Shown here one piece after another: positions 29,410 through 41,065 of a DNA stretch of 64,000 bases. The notes below the pieces were generated by a model. It was not told the DNA's origin. It ran no database searches and saw nothing but the letters and a program-made list of their open reading frames with translations. The translations under genes and the position numbers were made by a program. The stretch comes from Diospyros lotus (taxonomy: Eukaryota > Streptophyta > Magnoliopsida > Ericales > Ebenaceae). The stretch is taken from the NCBI RefSeq assembly GCF_014633365.1, contig NC_068350.1, positions 9,649,922 to 9,713,921 on the forward strand, read 5' to 3'. Position 1 is the first letter of the stretch, and every line of letters starts with the position of its first letter.

Positions 29410-30125
29410 GACTGACTCCAACAACCCGTTATTCGGACTACCATTGCTAGATTATAGCGAAGAAACCCAAAATTGCAGCTCCAACAACGGTTGCACATCG
29501 CTAATTTGCTTCCCCAAATTTCTAGCAAAGCTCTTTTGAGTCGTCAATAGTGGTGACCCAAATTGCATCGCCATCTCCCCCCCCCCCCCAAAACAACCAT
29601 CAATGGCGAAAAGAAGGATTGGCTAAAGAAAAGGACGAAATCAGTAAAACTCGACTTCAGGTCAAGCAACGATGACCCAAGTGACAAATGCCAACTCCAA
29701 ATTGAGCAATAGGACCAGCGAAGGCTGTGGCGGCGATGACGACAACGACGAGCAGCAATGGCGACAAGTAGAAATAGTGACGACAACGACGACGTCTTCT
29801 TCGACAACGACAATGAGCAAATTAGGTTGGTTTGTGATTTTGATTTTTTTTTTTTGAATTGGATGAGTAATATTGTGTGTATTTGATTATTTTATATATT
29901 TAATTATTAATTTACGTATTTGATCATTGATTATGTATATTTAAAATAAATAAAATGAAAATTTATTAATAAATAAATAAAATAAAGAATTAAATAAAGA
30001 AGAGAATAAAGAGAGTCTTGTTGGAGTATACACGAAATTTGAGATAAAATTAAAATAAAATATAAATTATTTATAATATAATAAAGAATAAGATAAAGGA
30101 TGCTGTGCTATTTGGGGAGTCTGCC
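29410..30125. mobile_element. MITE candidate with TTA flanks (716 bp)
   Basis: Left end GACTGACTCCAACAAC, right end GGGGAGTCTGCC, giving a short imperfect terminal inverted repeat (GACTGACTCC against GGCAGACTCC). TTA stands on both sides (29407-29409 and 30126-30128), as for PIF/Harbinger-type targets. ACTCCAACAA recurs in inverted form inside (TTGTTGGAGT near 30020). The centre has a Ser/Asp-rich GACGACAACGACG stretch and a C13 run. No transposase is present. Confidence 0.4.
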
Positions 30126-31672
30126 TTAGTTCTATAAAATCTATAGAAAGTCAAAGATTCCTTACAACACAACTAAAAAGCACTCGCAAGTACCCTTAAC
30201 AGGTGTCATGAGTCTTCCTAAATAAAAAGTCTTTTCCATCACAAATATGAAAGATAATATGAGGTATAATTTGTGGGTAATTAGAGAACAACTTTCTCCA
30301 ATATTACAAGCAAAACTGTGTGATATCTTTATGGTCTAGTCTAGATATACCTATCTCTAGTTTGAAATTGATGAACTTATAAAATGATATAAAGCCCGTA
30401 AAAAAATTAGATTAAATTAAAAAAAATAAGGGTTTTGAAACAAAAGTTATATTCCAAGCATAAATTAAAGCAGTTTAGTGTGAAAGAAAATTTAGGACGT
30501 TCCTCCAACCAGCCCACCACCTTTGACCAACTCGTCGACACCATAACATCTCTTGAGGAAAGAAAATTAGGAATAGGATGTTTAATAATACTGGAAGCAA
30601 GAATATACAAGTCCAGTACGCATTGGAATTTGGACATATGGAGAGTAGTAGATAACAGCGATTTAACCAACTGTAGTCATCCTTCGAATGACAGATGCTT
30701 ATTTTTGTAAGGCCTGTTTGATTGACATATATTTTGCCACCTTTTGAGTTAATTTCTGCACCTACAACTGAGGAATATTTTCCTAAAACCAATGGGTTCT
30801 TGTTCAATATGATCAGCCTTCCGTCCACAGTCCATCCTTCATCCTCTCTTTACCTGGCTGTTGCTGATTTAGCCTCAGCTTCCTGCAAATATATATAAAC
30901 CAAGAGACATGGCACATGTCCTAATAAGACAATTAATGTGTCATCCAGCTCAATAATTTTGCACCAACCCTCCTCCAAGAAATGTCATCTCCACGGGGCA
31001 TCAGCAACCTCAATGGATGAGCTCTATGTGGTTCAAGCTTGGTGGATAAACACCACCAAGCAAACCTCCTCCGTTATTTATTTATTTATTTATTTTTTTG
31101 TAACTTGATTTGTCATGGACCAACAAAAGGACAGAATTGGCCTAAACAATTATGTCCCTATAAAATATCAAGTTTTTATCTTATTGGGTGAGATCGATTA
31201 CCTAAATTTTAATTTGTTAGTTATTTTTATTTGTTATTTTATGCTCTGTATAACCCTTATATATTATAATATCAATATTTTCACATAATATTGAACTATT
31301 TATTTACGAACTTGAAAGGAAGGCCGAGGGTCATTTTCAAGTTGATCCCACCCAGTTGTTTCTATGCGGAGAAGCATATATAATTGGTGACTAATAAACC
31401 CAAACATTTTGATTTAGAACATCATGACAACATCTCAACATCGTTTTGCAAGACAAACAGCATCCAAGTGATAAGGAAGTATGACACCACAGTTCCCTGT
31501 TGATGAATCGGCCTGAACATGACTGCAGAGACTAATAAGCCAAAAACAGAGGTAATTTGCAGGTTTACGGGAGACTTTGGCTTAGGAAATGAGATCTTTG
31601 ATTTATTAATTAATTAATAATCACAAGAAGACATCTACATCAGACAGGAATTTGGGAAGAAGATCCTAACTT
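30126..31672. other. Intergenic and 3' flank of the HAD gene
   Basis: No gene recognised. On the minus strand AATAAA lies at 31607-31602, about 66 nt after the stop of the HAD gene, a good polyadenylation signal candidate. A plus-strand open frame at 30435-30710 has no recognisable family. Confidence 0.45.
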
Positions 31673-33357
31673 CTAAGCTGTCACGGATGTCTCCACCGCG
31701 ACCTTGCCGGGGTAACTGACTTCAGGCATCTTGTCAGCGTCCCAGAGCTCTGGCAATGCTTCCCTAATATTGTGGATGCTTTCTAAGGCATAATCTGCCC
31801 CTTTAGGTCTGTGTGAAGTGCCAACCTGCATATACAATTGAATCAAGGAAAAGAAAAGGCATCGATTAGCTTCCAGATGGGATCATAATTGAATCATTAG
31901 TAGTTTGATCAGACAACAGTTTTCTTATTCTAGGAAGAAGTTGTTCAAGAACTTACCAGCACGGTATGCAGGCCAACACGCTTTCCTGATTGTATGTTTC
32001 GCACACTATCATCGAAGAATAGCTGAAACAGCAATATGGCAGTGAGTAAGCGAGAATAATATGTTAAGCCTTTATCCCACTATTCTGAGTTGGCCACATG
32101 ATTTCTAAATCACTAGTTATTTATGGTCTTATCCTCTCTAAAGCCTTTATAACTTGAAATGACGAACTGGATGGGGTCTCACCGTTCTCTGGGGATTGAT
32201 TTTGGCAATCCTGAGAGCTTGTTCAATGGCATCCTCTGATGGTTTGCAGAAAATTGGTGTTTTTGGCAATGCTGATCCTGGATTAGGCTGAGAAAAGTGG
32301 TCAATAATGTCAAAGATTTGGTTGCTACTTTTGGTAGCTGATGTTGGGCCCACAAACTTAACGTCATCTTCATCATCAGATACGGTGGTCTTGTGAATGG
32401 GATTCAGAGTTTCAAAGCAGATAATCCCTTCAAAACAGTCTTTCAGCCCAAGTCTACTCAGAACTTTAGCAGCATGCGCCCCGTCTGCATTTGTGAAGAT
32501 CTAAAACGCAACGATTTTAAACAAAGATAGTAAGAAAACATAAGTCACAACCATATAGTCTTCAAAATGCTTCATGCTTGTCTAGATGACTTACAACTTT
32601 ACGAATAGGCAAGCTAAGCAGAAGAGTTCTTAGAACAGGGTCGGGTTTTAGATTCTCATAAGGTAGTCTCCCATGAACAAAACTGCAAAAAGCAGGGAAA
32701 TCGTCTATCAGAAGCAATCCAAAACAAAAAAAGACCTTAAAAAGGTACTGCTCAATGTGGAAATATTAAGGTTTCAAGGGGGACTTCCTCACCTGTGGTA
32801 TTTATCGTAGTCAAAATCATACCCTATTGCCTGCAAATGACATAGAAAGAGAGCCAAAATTACAAATAATCCTTCCAGCATTATTGATACTTACACAAAC
32901 AATTGAAGGAATCATATAGCCATACCCTAAGGCCTGCCATTGTTGTCCCATAATTCTTGTACAGTAGATTGCCCAAAGCTGGGATTTTCTCCTGCTCGAT
33001 GTCAAGCTTCTCAACCATGTAATCTAAGAAAAAGCCACTCAGAAGTCTCAGAATAAACTATGAAAACCATAAATCAGAAAAAGAAGTGGCAACGGGGGAA
33101 GAGCGTAACGAATAGGAATTATTCCCCAAAGTTACCTTGAATGTTCTTGAGGCATCCAGCTGCCAAACCAGAACTAAGGGGATAGAGAGTATCATCTAAA
33201 TCTACATGTTTGAAATTCAGAAAGTTAATTAAGATTGGTTGCAGATTCGTCAGTTTGGGAGTTTAACCATGTTTGTAAATAGAAAGAAAAACTTACCAAA
33301 TAGAAGGCAGTCATATTTAGGCCTCTGAGCCTGCCTGTAAAGGTTCTCGTACTCCAT
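31673..33357 (-). CDS. HAD-superfamily phosphatase, pyrimidine 5'-nucleotidase (SSM1) type (295 aa, 8 exons)
   Basis: Exons on minus: 33357-33297, 33201-33136, 33023-32926, 32830-32793, 32682-32595, 32500-32183, 32022-31957 and 31825-31673. All seven introns are 94-160 nt with GT-AG ends, and the joined length is 888 nt including TAG. The four HAD motifs are present: I, DLDDTLYP (Asp21 nucleophile, Asp23 acid/base); II, FTNAD (residues 119-123); III, Lys203 in FCKPSED; IV, FFDDS (Asp227-Asp228). YPLSSGLA and the helical cap after motif I match plant SSM1/Sdt1-like pyrimidine 5'-nucleotidases, which dephosphorylate small phosphate monoesters with Mg2+. It resembles Arabidopsis At5g02230. It is likely cytosolic, since no targeting peptide is visible. 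The acidic DDEDD insertion in exon 6 looks disordered. The gene looks intact. Confidence 0.93.
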
Positions 33358-34146
33358 TTTGTTCTATAAGAACTTCACAAAAGAAAGGAAGGAGGTTAGC
33401 ATCATGGACCCTGAATTAAACCCACAAAATTCTGATCTGAAAATCAATCTTAATTATGAATCTAAATTTTTTCATTTCATGGCTTAAAATGAAAGGCCTT
33501 CGTGAATGGAACATTTATGGCCACCCCAACAAAAACCAGGATAGTGATTTGTTAAATTTGTGGAGGGAAAATCCACACCCACAACTTGCCATTCAACCAA
33601 GACAGGTGGACCAGTATCTTGAGATTTGATTTAGTTGAAATTGACAGACAAATTAATTGCAACTTCTTCTCCTTCCATAACATTGTAAAAGAACGCTAGG
33701 GTTCCAAAAACCCGCCCGGGGGGGGGGGCAATGAGAACCGCCTGAATTTGAAATGCATACAAATTCATCCATCAAGACACCAAACACCCTCTCCTCGACC
33801 TCCGATTAAAACCGTAAATCCTCTCCATTTTCACAAGTCGAACCATAAAAGAGAGGCCCAAAGAAAATTCTCAAATCATAAACATAAGGCGGAATGGAAG
33901 AAGAGAAGAAGAGAGGAGAGAGAAGGCAAGCGGAACCTACCAAAATTCAAGAGAAAGAAGGCTCTGGAGAGAGAGAGTTCTCTAGAGAGAGAAAGTGGCG
34001 GAATGAGAACGAACAGAGCAGGCGATTTGGGGGGGGGGGGGGGGCGCGGCGGGGGCGAGAGAGAGGGAGAAGGCGCTACGCAATGTAGGATCGCACAACG
34101 CAGGGGAGAGGGGGAAGGAAGAAGGGGCTAGCGATTCATTTAAATA
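33358..34146 (-). promoter_or_regulatory. Promoter and probable long 5' UTR of the HAD gene
   Basis: On the minus strand TATTTAAAT lies at about 34137-34146, followed by a pyrimidine-rich tract (about 34100-33890, CT-rich in the sense of the gene) that resembles plant Y-patch and 5' leader sequence. A C16 run (G16 on plus, 34029-34044) and a C11 run (33718-33728) fall within it. A leader intron is possible but was not resolved. Confidence 0.4.
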
Positions 34147-35055
34147 CACAACCGTTGAGTTCTTTCCTTCCACACAAAATTAAATTAAAAAAAATGAATT
34201 TTAATAAATAGTTGGCACTAAAGTGAGTTTTTAGTCCGTGCTTTGAAGGGTTCCCCATCCGCACTTGAATTACGAATTTGCCCCGGGTTAGGATGGCGAG
34301 TGCTTGCCAGGGACGTATGGGGGTTCAATAATTTGACCACGTGGCACGATAAAACACTGGCGTGACCATTTTGCCTTCTACAAAGACCGTGATGCCCTTC
34401 CCATGGGAATACAAATTTGTCCTCTTCGAAGTTTGAAGCGGGTTTGGATATTGGTTAATTGACATTTTCTCACCATCTAGTATACAATTTAAAATTTATA
34501 CGTTACTATTGGTTATATTTTTTAATTATATATATATATTTTAAAATTTCAGTTGCTAGAGATGATTGAAGAATTTGAAATATAAATATTTTAAATGACT
34601 ATCGAATTGTAATACAGTGAGTGATAGATTATAACATGGGTGAACTCAGAATTTTAGTATTGAATCTGGTGAATTTTATTATCTTCTTAGTAAGTCTCGA
34701 GAGGCATATATTAATTATAAAAATTAAGAATATTTAATAAAAAGCCCTAGAAGTTTTGAAATTATTTTTTTATTTTTATTGTTGGGGGTTTAATAGGTAA
34801 GTGAATTCCTTGGGTGGGTGGGTGCGTCGGTAGGTATATTGGGAGATGGGGCCTTGAGAGAGAGGGAGGGAGGGGGGGGTGTATTGGAGAGGACAGATCC
34901 GGATATTCGGTTTGCTAGAGGGAGAGGAAGAGGAGATCAGGTCCGGACGTGTGATGCATGTGCACATGATTTCAACTTGGCGGGTCTTTATTTATTTATT
35001 TTTTAGATTACTGTCTCTATCTTGGCGATCTCTACCATCCCTATTTTTAGAGTTA
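34147..35055. other. Intergenic, no gene recognised
   Basis: AT-rich from 34440. A G-rich patch lies at 34820-34950. Nothing codable was recognised. Confidence 0.5.
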
Positions 35056-35245
35056 TATTAAAAAAATAAATCAAAAATATGTCTGAATACAGGGTGATAA
35101 GTCTTGACATCAGTAATGTTACTCCTAATCTCTTCATCTAAAATGAAATATTTTATTTCTTTCAAGAATTGAATTCACATTGAGAGTCCTCAGACAAACA
35201 AACTTTCAGGCTGTCATTTTGCCACTTGACTATGCCCATCGGGGC
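35056..35245 (-). mobile_element. Possible tRNA-derived SINE
   Basis: On the minus strand the head reads GCCCCGATGGGCATAG, with an A-box-like TAGTCAAGTGGC (35232-35221) and a B-box-like GAATTCAATTC (35175-35165), spaced as in a tRNA promoter. The 3' side runs into a T/A-rich tail near 35056. The sequence is degenerate and no target duplication was confirmed. Confidence 0.4.
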
Positions 35246-37849
35246 TTGGCAGGTCTTTGTTTTATTTCGTAGAAGAAGAAGCCAATGGCATCTTGCCTTT
35301 GTCGTAAAAATGAAATTGGGTTCCAACTTCATTTAGAATAATACCATACTAACAGTCCCTATTTATATATATTCCCCTTTCCAACTTCAACTTCACCTAA
35401 CCAACCAACCACACCCGTGCCTCTGGTTTATTTTATTATTTTTTTTTTTTTTTTAATATAAAATCACCCTTAATCCCATATTATAATTAGTTTCTGTCTA
35501 CAAAACCCACAATCACTAGTCGGCCCTAGTTGACGAGGGGACAGTATATATATACCATTGTATCAGCAAGAGCATGAGTTGGCCATCACCATAATGGAAA
35601 GGAGGGGTGTGAAAGGACCCTTCAAGTTTAGCTTTAACGAGGGAAAAGGGACTAGTTTGGTTGTGTAGGTGTACTAGCTCACATAACTTTTGCATAGTTT
35701 TGTTGTGTTTTGGGGCAGGGAAGGCTGCTTTCCAGCTAAGAAGAATAGGAAGGCAGAGTTGGATGATCCAAATTTACGATTACAGCCGGGGGGGGGGGGG
35801 GGGGGGGGGGGAAACGCACCTCACCCATTTATGACAACTATCTTGGCTGGCAGGCAGGCACGCTTGTTGAGAGCGTGGTTGATCTTAGAATAATGTCAAA
35901 TAATAATAATAATAATTCTATGATGAGAGAGCCAAAGAAAGCAATCATTTACATGGGTACGGGACTGAGACGTCTGTGTCTAAGGCAAGGCTTGTATGAT
36001 ATATATATATATATATATGCAACGGTATCTATCTACCACTTACAAGTTCGGCTTCAATAATTAACAATGAAAAATCTTGCATTATTGGTCCTTCATTCTC
36101 ATCCCCTTCTTGTTCGCCTCTCCTTTTCTTTTTTTTTTCTTTTTTTAATCATATCAATAAAAATCTCTCCGAAAACATGTGTTTTGAGGTTAGAGATGCA
36201 TATATAGCTTCGAACATTGTGCATGATTGTCGTCTCTCTCTCTCTCTCTCTTTCTCTATATATGTCGCTGCCACTTCCAGCAGGTACATTGGAACGATTT
36301 CATGGAATATAATATGTGATTAATTAATGAACAGATTAATGCGTAGTGTGTGTGAGATGGGTGGCCGTGTACAAATTCTTATTTTTTTTTTTTAATTAAA
36401 GTGGGGACAATAATTGGATCGCAAAATTAAATGTATGTATAATATATATATATATGATTGAGGCTAGTACAAATAAACAATCCTTGAAAGAGAGTATCGA
36501 ATAAAAAAATAAGTATCAAATTGTTATCAAGCAAAGAGAGTTGCGTACTTGAAAGGAACTCACCAATGTTACGTTGGTTGAAAGGATCATCTCCTCGTCC
36601 TCCTCCTCAATTATTTCAAAATTTTGAAGCATAGGCTGCCCTTGACCGTGACCCTGACCCCAAATATTAGTATAATTAGCACTACTAATTAACGTGACCT
36701 CTATTTTATTTTCCAGCAAGTCAGGTCGGTTGACTGCGAGTGTGACATTAATCCTAATTTTTGAAACATATAATATGTTTAGTAAGCACCGCCTGAATGC
36801 AGGAAAATACGATTAATGCCGGAGCGCTTATATCACCCACAGTCAATAACATTAATATACTTTAATATAGAATTAAAGTAAAATACACTTTTATAATTAA
36901 TTATAAAAAATGCTAGAAAATATCTATCAAAGTAGTGGTTGGCTGAAGAAAATATCTCGTGGCCAAAGTACTTGCAATGCGTGACAATTATTGAAGCGTA
37001 CATAGTGACACGTGGAACATTTTCGAGCACAATTGCTTAAATTTATATAAAATTCTAGACAGCATATTAAGGACGGTGATTAAAGTGTAACTTTGCCCTA
37101 AATTGAATCATCATCCTCTCAAAAACAAATAAATATCTCTTGACGTAATAGTAAAATATTAAGAGAATAATAAAAATATCGAAAGTTCAAATGTTTATGA
37201 AGATAGGGTCATGTGTCTTGTCGCCCTTCTAAAAGTTTCGTTCACACTACGTAAAAGGGAATTTATAGAAAGAGCAGTCATCTTTCAAAAATTTACTTCG
37301 AATATGTATAAATTGTAACTAGATATGAATTTATTTGGAAGAAAAAATAAATTGTGTTTAGTTTGGGTGCACATCCGGACTCAAGTCACCCAACTTAATC
37401 TGCTCTGCACACAAGACATGTATAGGCTGGCCGCTCAGCTGATCTACAAATGAGGTTTCCACTGTTGGGGGATTTGAAGCACCATCATGCTACGGCGCCG
37501 CAATCTAAAAGTTCGCCGCCACCAATTGGCGTTGCCCAAAAAGATTTATCAATGTTCAAGTCGTCTAGATATTGAAATGTTCTAACTTTAACCTATTGTC
37601 ACATGTAGATTCCAACTACTCCATTTAGCTTCGTGTCTATTTCAATGATTTCACCTCAAATCTTTTATAACTTTTATTTATTGATATTTCAAAAAAACAA
37701 TTATTATTGTGAAGTGGACACGATATGTACAACAACGTCAATATAAAGTTGGTCACGTCAATACTTTAAAGTGTGATTTCTTTGTTAATATAAAGTCTTG
37801 ATCTTTATGTTATAATTGTGATCTAAAATTTAAATTTGATTATGATTAA
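35246..37849. other. Intergenic with microsatellites
   Basis: Contains a G24 run (35788-35811), a TA repeat (about 36000-36018) and a CT repeat (about 36231-36256). The minus-strand open frame at 36516-36719 and other short frames have no recognisable family. No gene is called. Confidence 0.5.
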
Positions 37850-38185
37850 GATTTCAACTTTGATTGTAATGAAAACGTCAAATTTAACTATAATTGTAAT
37901 TTATCTTTAATTGAAAACTTATTTTCGTGGTTAATTTTCTGATCATAATATAATTTCTTGTATTCATCTACAAATAATGTTAGGTCTATAAATAGACGTC
38001 TAATATACTAGAATTATAACAGCTATATGATTATCATTGTACTAATATCATCATAGTGATATTTTTTTTTCTCCATAGTTTTTCCTTCTTTGAATTTTTC
38101 ACATTAAGTTCTATATTTATTTATGTGATTGATAGTTTGATTATGGTTTATTTTCATCCTAAATTCTAATAAACTAGTATTAGAG
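37850..38185 (+). repeat. Dispersed repeat C, first copy (LTR-end-like)
   Basis: Collinear with 49450-49765, sharing the CAAATTTAACT start, the TTAATATTCTAGAATCATTACAG region, ATCATCTTAGTGATATTTT and the GATAGTTTGATTATGGTTTA end. It is followed at 38186 by TAGTATTAGAGTTATTAGATC, a degenerate match to the TGGTATCAGAGC primer binding site of copia elements, so it may be a copia LTR end. Confidence 0.55.
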
Positions 38186-38619
38186 TTATTAGATCAAACC
38201 ATTAACTTTTGGCAGATCTGAGCAATTGGATCTACAATCATTTATCATCTTTCACAGCTATGCTTTATAGGTACCATAACCACTATCGTCGTCAACCATC
38301 ATCACCTCTGCTCTGTTGACCACCCCGTTGCTCGTCGTCATTGACCACCGTTGACCATTTTCTAGTCATCGGCTGCTACAGTTGGTTGTTTGGTTGCCTG
38401 TTACCATGTCTTCTCTTTGCTTGCAACCATTAGTCACTTGTACCGCAATCATTGATCATCTCATTCATCATCGTGACCGTCTGACACTGTCGATCGCCTT
38501 TGGTTGTCACCTTTAGTGGTCTCGAACGTTTTCCATCACGATTGTCAGTCTTTTCTATCGCTACAGTCTGATTAATGATTCATCTTTTGTCATTTTCAGT
38601 TCGCCTTCACCATATCTTC

Positions 38620-38905
38620 CTTTATCGCAGCCGTCATTCGCCTCTGCCTTCGTTGATAGCCTACCACCATGACCTCTGGCAGCCTACACTTCCGTTGTCG
38701 TTGATGATTACCTTGCAACCTACGCCATTGATAAAGCCTTCCAAGCTTTGCCCATATCCAAATTGGATTTGCCTAGATTTGATTCACTCAAGACTAGAAT
38801 CGACTCACCAGATATGCCCAGCCCAGATCTACAATGCTAATTTGTTTTCCATTAAGTTTTTCACTTATTGGTTTTTTATACAGTTTGGCGTTATTTTATC
38901 TTCGC
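38620..38905 (+). repeat. Dispersed repeat B, first copy
   Basis: Related to 47074-47350 and 52805-53110. Shared landmarks are CCATGACCTCTGGC, GCCATTGAT, GATTCACTCAAGACTAGAAT and TCACCAGATATGCCCA. In this copy it follows repeat C, whereas in the two larger copies it precedes the hAT remnant, so the pieces have been reshuffled. Confidence 0.7.
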
Positions 38906-39704
38906 AATGATACTTAGAAATATGATATTCTATTGCTGGACTGAAATATTAGATTTTCAAAGGAAAATGTGAGCAATTTTAACAAATGAATTTAGATAAT
39001 GTGAGTACTCTTGATTTAAATAGGTAAAAGTACATTAGTGAATGTGGAGTCATTAAGGCCGATAAAAATATGCTGAGATAGATCTTATTGCCTATATTTT
39101 GAGTGTGATTGAAGACATCTGAGTGTTATGTGGATTTGGTTAATATTCATCATGAAAATTAATTTTTCATAATTTTGCTAAAAAACAATTATGAATAATT
39201 CTATATTTGAATTTCGGTGTCAAGATAAAATTTGTTATAATTATGAATAAAGACCATGTTACTTGTACACTCAACCCTATACTTTGGGTTACACCTAGGC
39301 ACACAAATGACCAAAATGCCCTCACAAAAATTACAAATTTGCCTCCATTGGGCTTGGTTGCCTTCTCTTTCATGTCTTTCCCCTTCTTTCCACGGTCGTT
39401 CGCTGTAATCGCTAGTTGCTGCCTTCTTCTTTCGCCTCGCTTCGCGCCAACTGCTGCCTCGCCTCACCTATAGCGATGATAGGTGCCAAGTGAGGCGACA
39501 CAACAATCGACGTGAAGCGAGACCAGGAGAGGAAGGCGACAATCGACAATTGCAACATGCAACTGTGAGAAGAAAGGGAAAAAGATAAGAGATGAGGTAA
39601 CCAAGGGCATGAGAAATAAATTTATAATTTTTGTGAGAGTATTTTGATCATTCGTGCACTTGGATGTAATCTAAGGTGTGACCTTTTCCTATGAATAATT
39701 AGAG
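38906..39704. other. Unassigned sequence
   Basis: AT-rich. 39240-39680 contains a short region with approximate inverted symmetry (ACCTAGGCACACAAATGA against TCATTCGTGCACTTGGATG), possibly a decayed MITE. No gene is recognised. Confidence 0.35.
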
Positions 39705-40905
39705 TTATTTGTGGGTACAATATTTATGAGATGCAAGTGCAATGACATCTTTCCAACCATTTCATTAATTGTCTTGGAAAGTAGCTCTAATTATTGTACT
39801 AGAAAGGTGGTTGGTTTGAGATGTGCATATTAATGTTAAAAAAAGAAAAAAAAATTAAAAAAAATTGTTATCTACGCATGATAATTATAGTTTAGTTTTT
39901 TTTTAGACAAAATAATAAATAAAATAAGACTTGATGTAATAATAAATAAGATATTCATAATTAATTATAATTTAAGGTCTTAATGTTAAACCTCGTCAAC
40001 AAAATTTGTTTTGTAGATAAAAATTATATAAAAGAGGATTTTAGGAAAATTAAAAAAGTTTTGGTAACAAAAAAATGCGTTGTTTGCTTAATAATAGTAT
40101 AGATATTGAATGATAAGTTTTTAAATGAAGATTTATTTGATGACAGTTAGAAGTTGCATAGTAGTTAATTTTTGTAAGCAGAATTCAATGTAGTGACAAA
40201 ATGAGTTTACTTTAAATTAAAGATTAGGTGGGCCGGTACCAAACATGGTATATCTATATATAAATATAATAAAATAAATATATAAGGATAACATCACAAT
40301 CTTAGGCTAGATTATCCATGCCAAAATCAAACAAAACGTGACAAGATTTGCAAAAATATATGAAAACCAATGAATGCAAAGGACAATGCCCATAGAATTT
40401 ACCCAAAAAGTTGGTAAATTTTGTAGGGCTTTCTTCTCTTTTTCTACATAGAAAAGGAAGTCTTTTTTGGCATTGTTATGAACAAGGACAACCACCTCTA
40501 AATACATGAAAATTTATGTATGAATTTGTTGTCAAATAAATTTGAACCCAAATAAAAAAAAAATACATTATTATAATCATAACCTTCCGGCCATACCACC
40601 ACCACCAAGATATCCAAAATTTTGAGAAAACAAACTTTATTTTTTTTGGCCAAATACCATGTACTTATATATATATATTTTTTTATTTAAATACTCAAAC
40701 TTTTATTGTTTCAAAAATACCCATGACCTATACAATTTTAAGACAATTGCTGGTGCATGGAGACAGGTGCTTAGGGATATGATTTGTTACCCTCGTACCG
40801 TTGCTGATGAGGTGAACGTCTTATGTGGTCTATTATTAGTGTGACAACAAAGTCCTTGACTAAGACATAATGATTAATCAAGGAACTGTTTTCTAAGGTG
40901 TCATT
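39705..40905 (-). repeat. Repeat A, copy 1
   Basis: Collinear with 50735-51711 and in part with 58440-58740. The stretch 40287-40655 is nearly identical between copies, while sequence after it is clearly more diverged. A minus-strand frame of about 66 codons (40507-40307) is shared with copy 2 (51341-51123), but copy 3 has an indel in it. The repeat is interrupted at 40905 by the nested LTR. Confidence 0.85.
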
Positions 40906-41065
40906 TGTTGTATCCTGAAAACTACGATAATAGAATTTGTAATGAGGAATATTGGAGCCGAGGCAAAGCAAGGTGGATAGTTGGCAAGAGTCTGCCGATG
41001 GAGATGGGCGTCGGGTAAGTTCGGTCCTCGATGTACTGGCTGGGGTCGTAGGTGGACCTCCAAGG

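Noticed and set aside
30865..30900. Small minus-strand exon-like stretch with AG and GT borders
   Set aside because: It is too short, with no neighbouring exons in frame and no recognised protein.
40307..40507. Conserved minus-strand frame of about 66 codons in repeat A as a protein gene
   Set aside because: It is shared by copies 1 and 2, but copy 3 has an indel in it, there is no recognisable domain, and the whole DNA stretch is conserved. It is kept as a finding about DNA identity, not as a gene.
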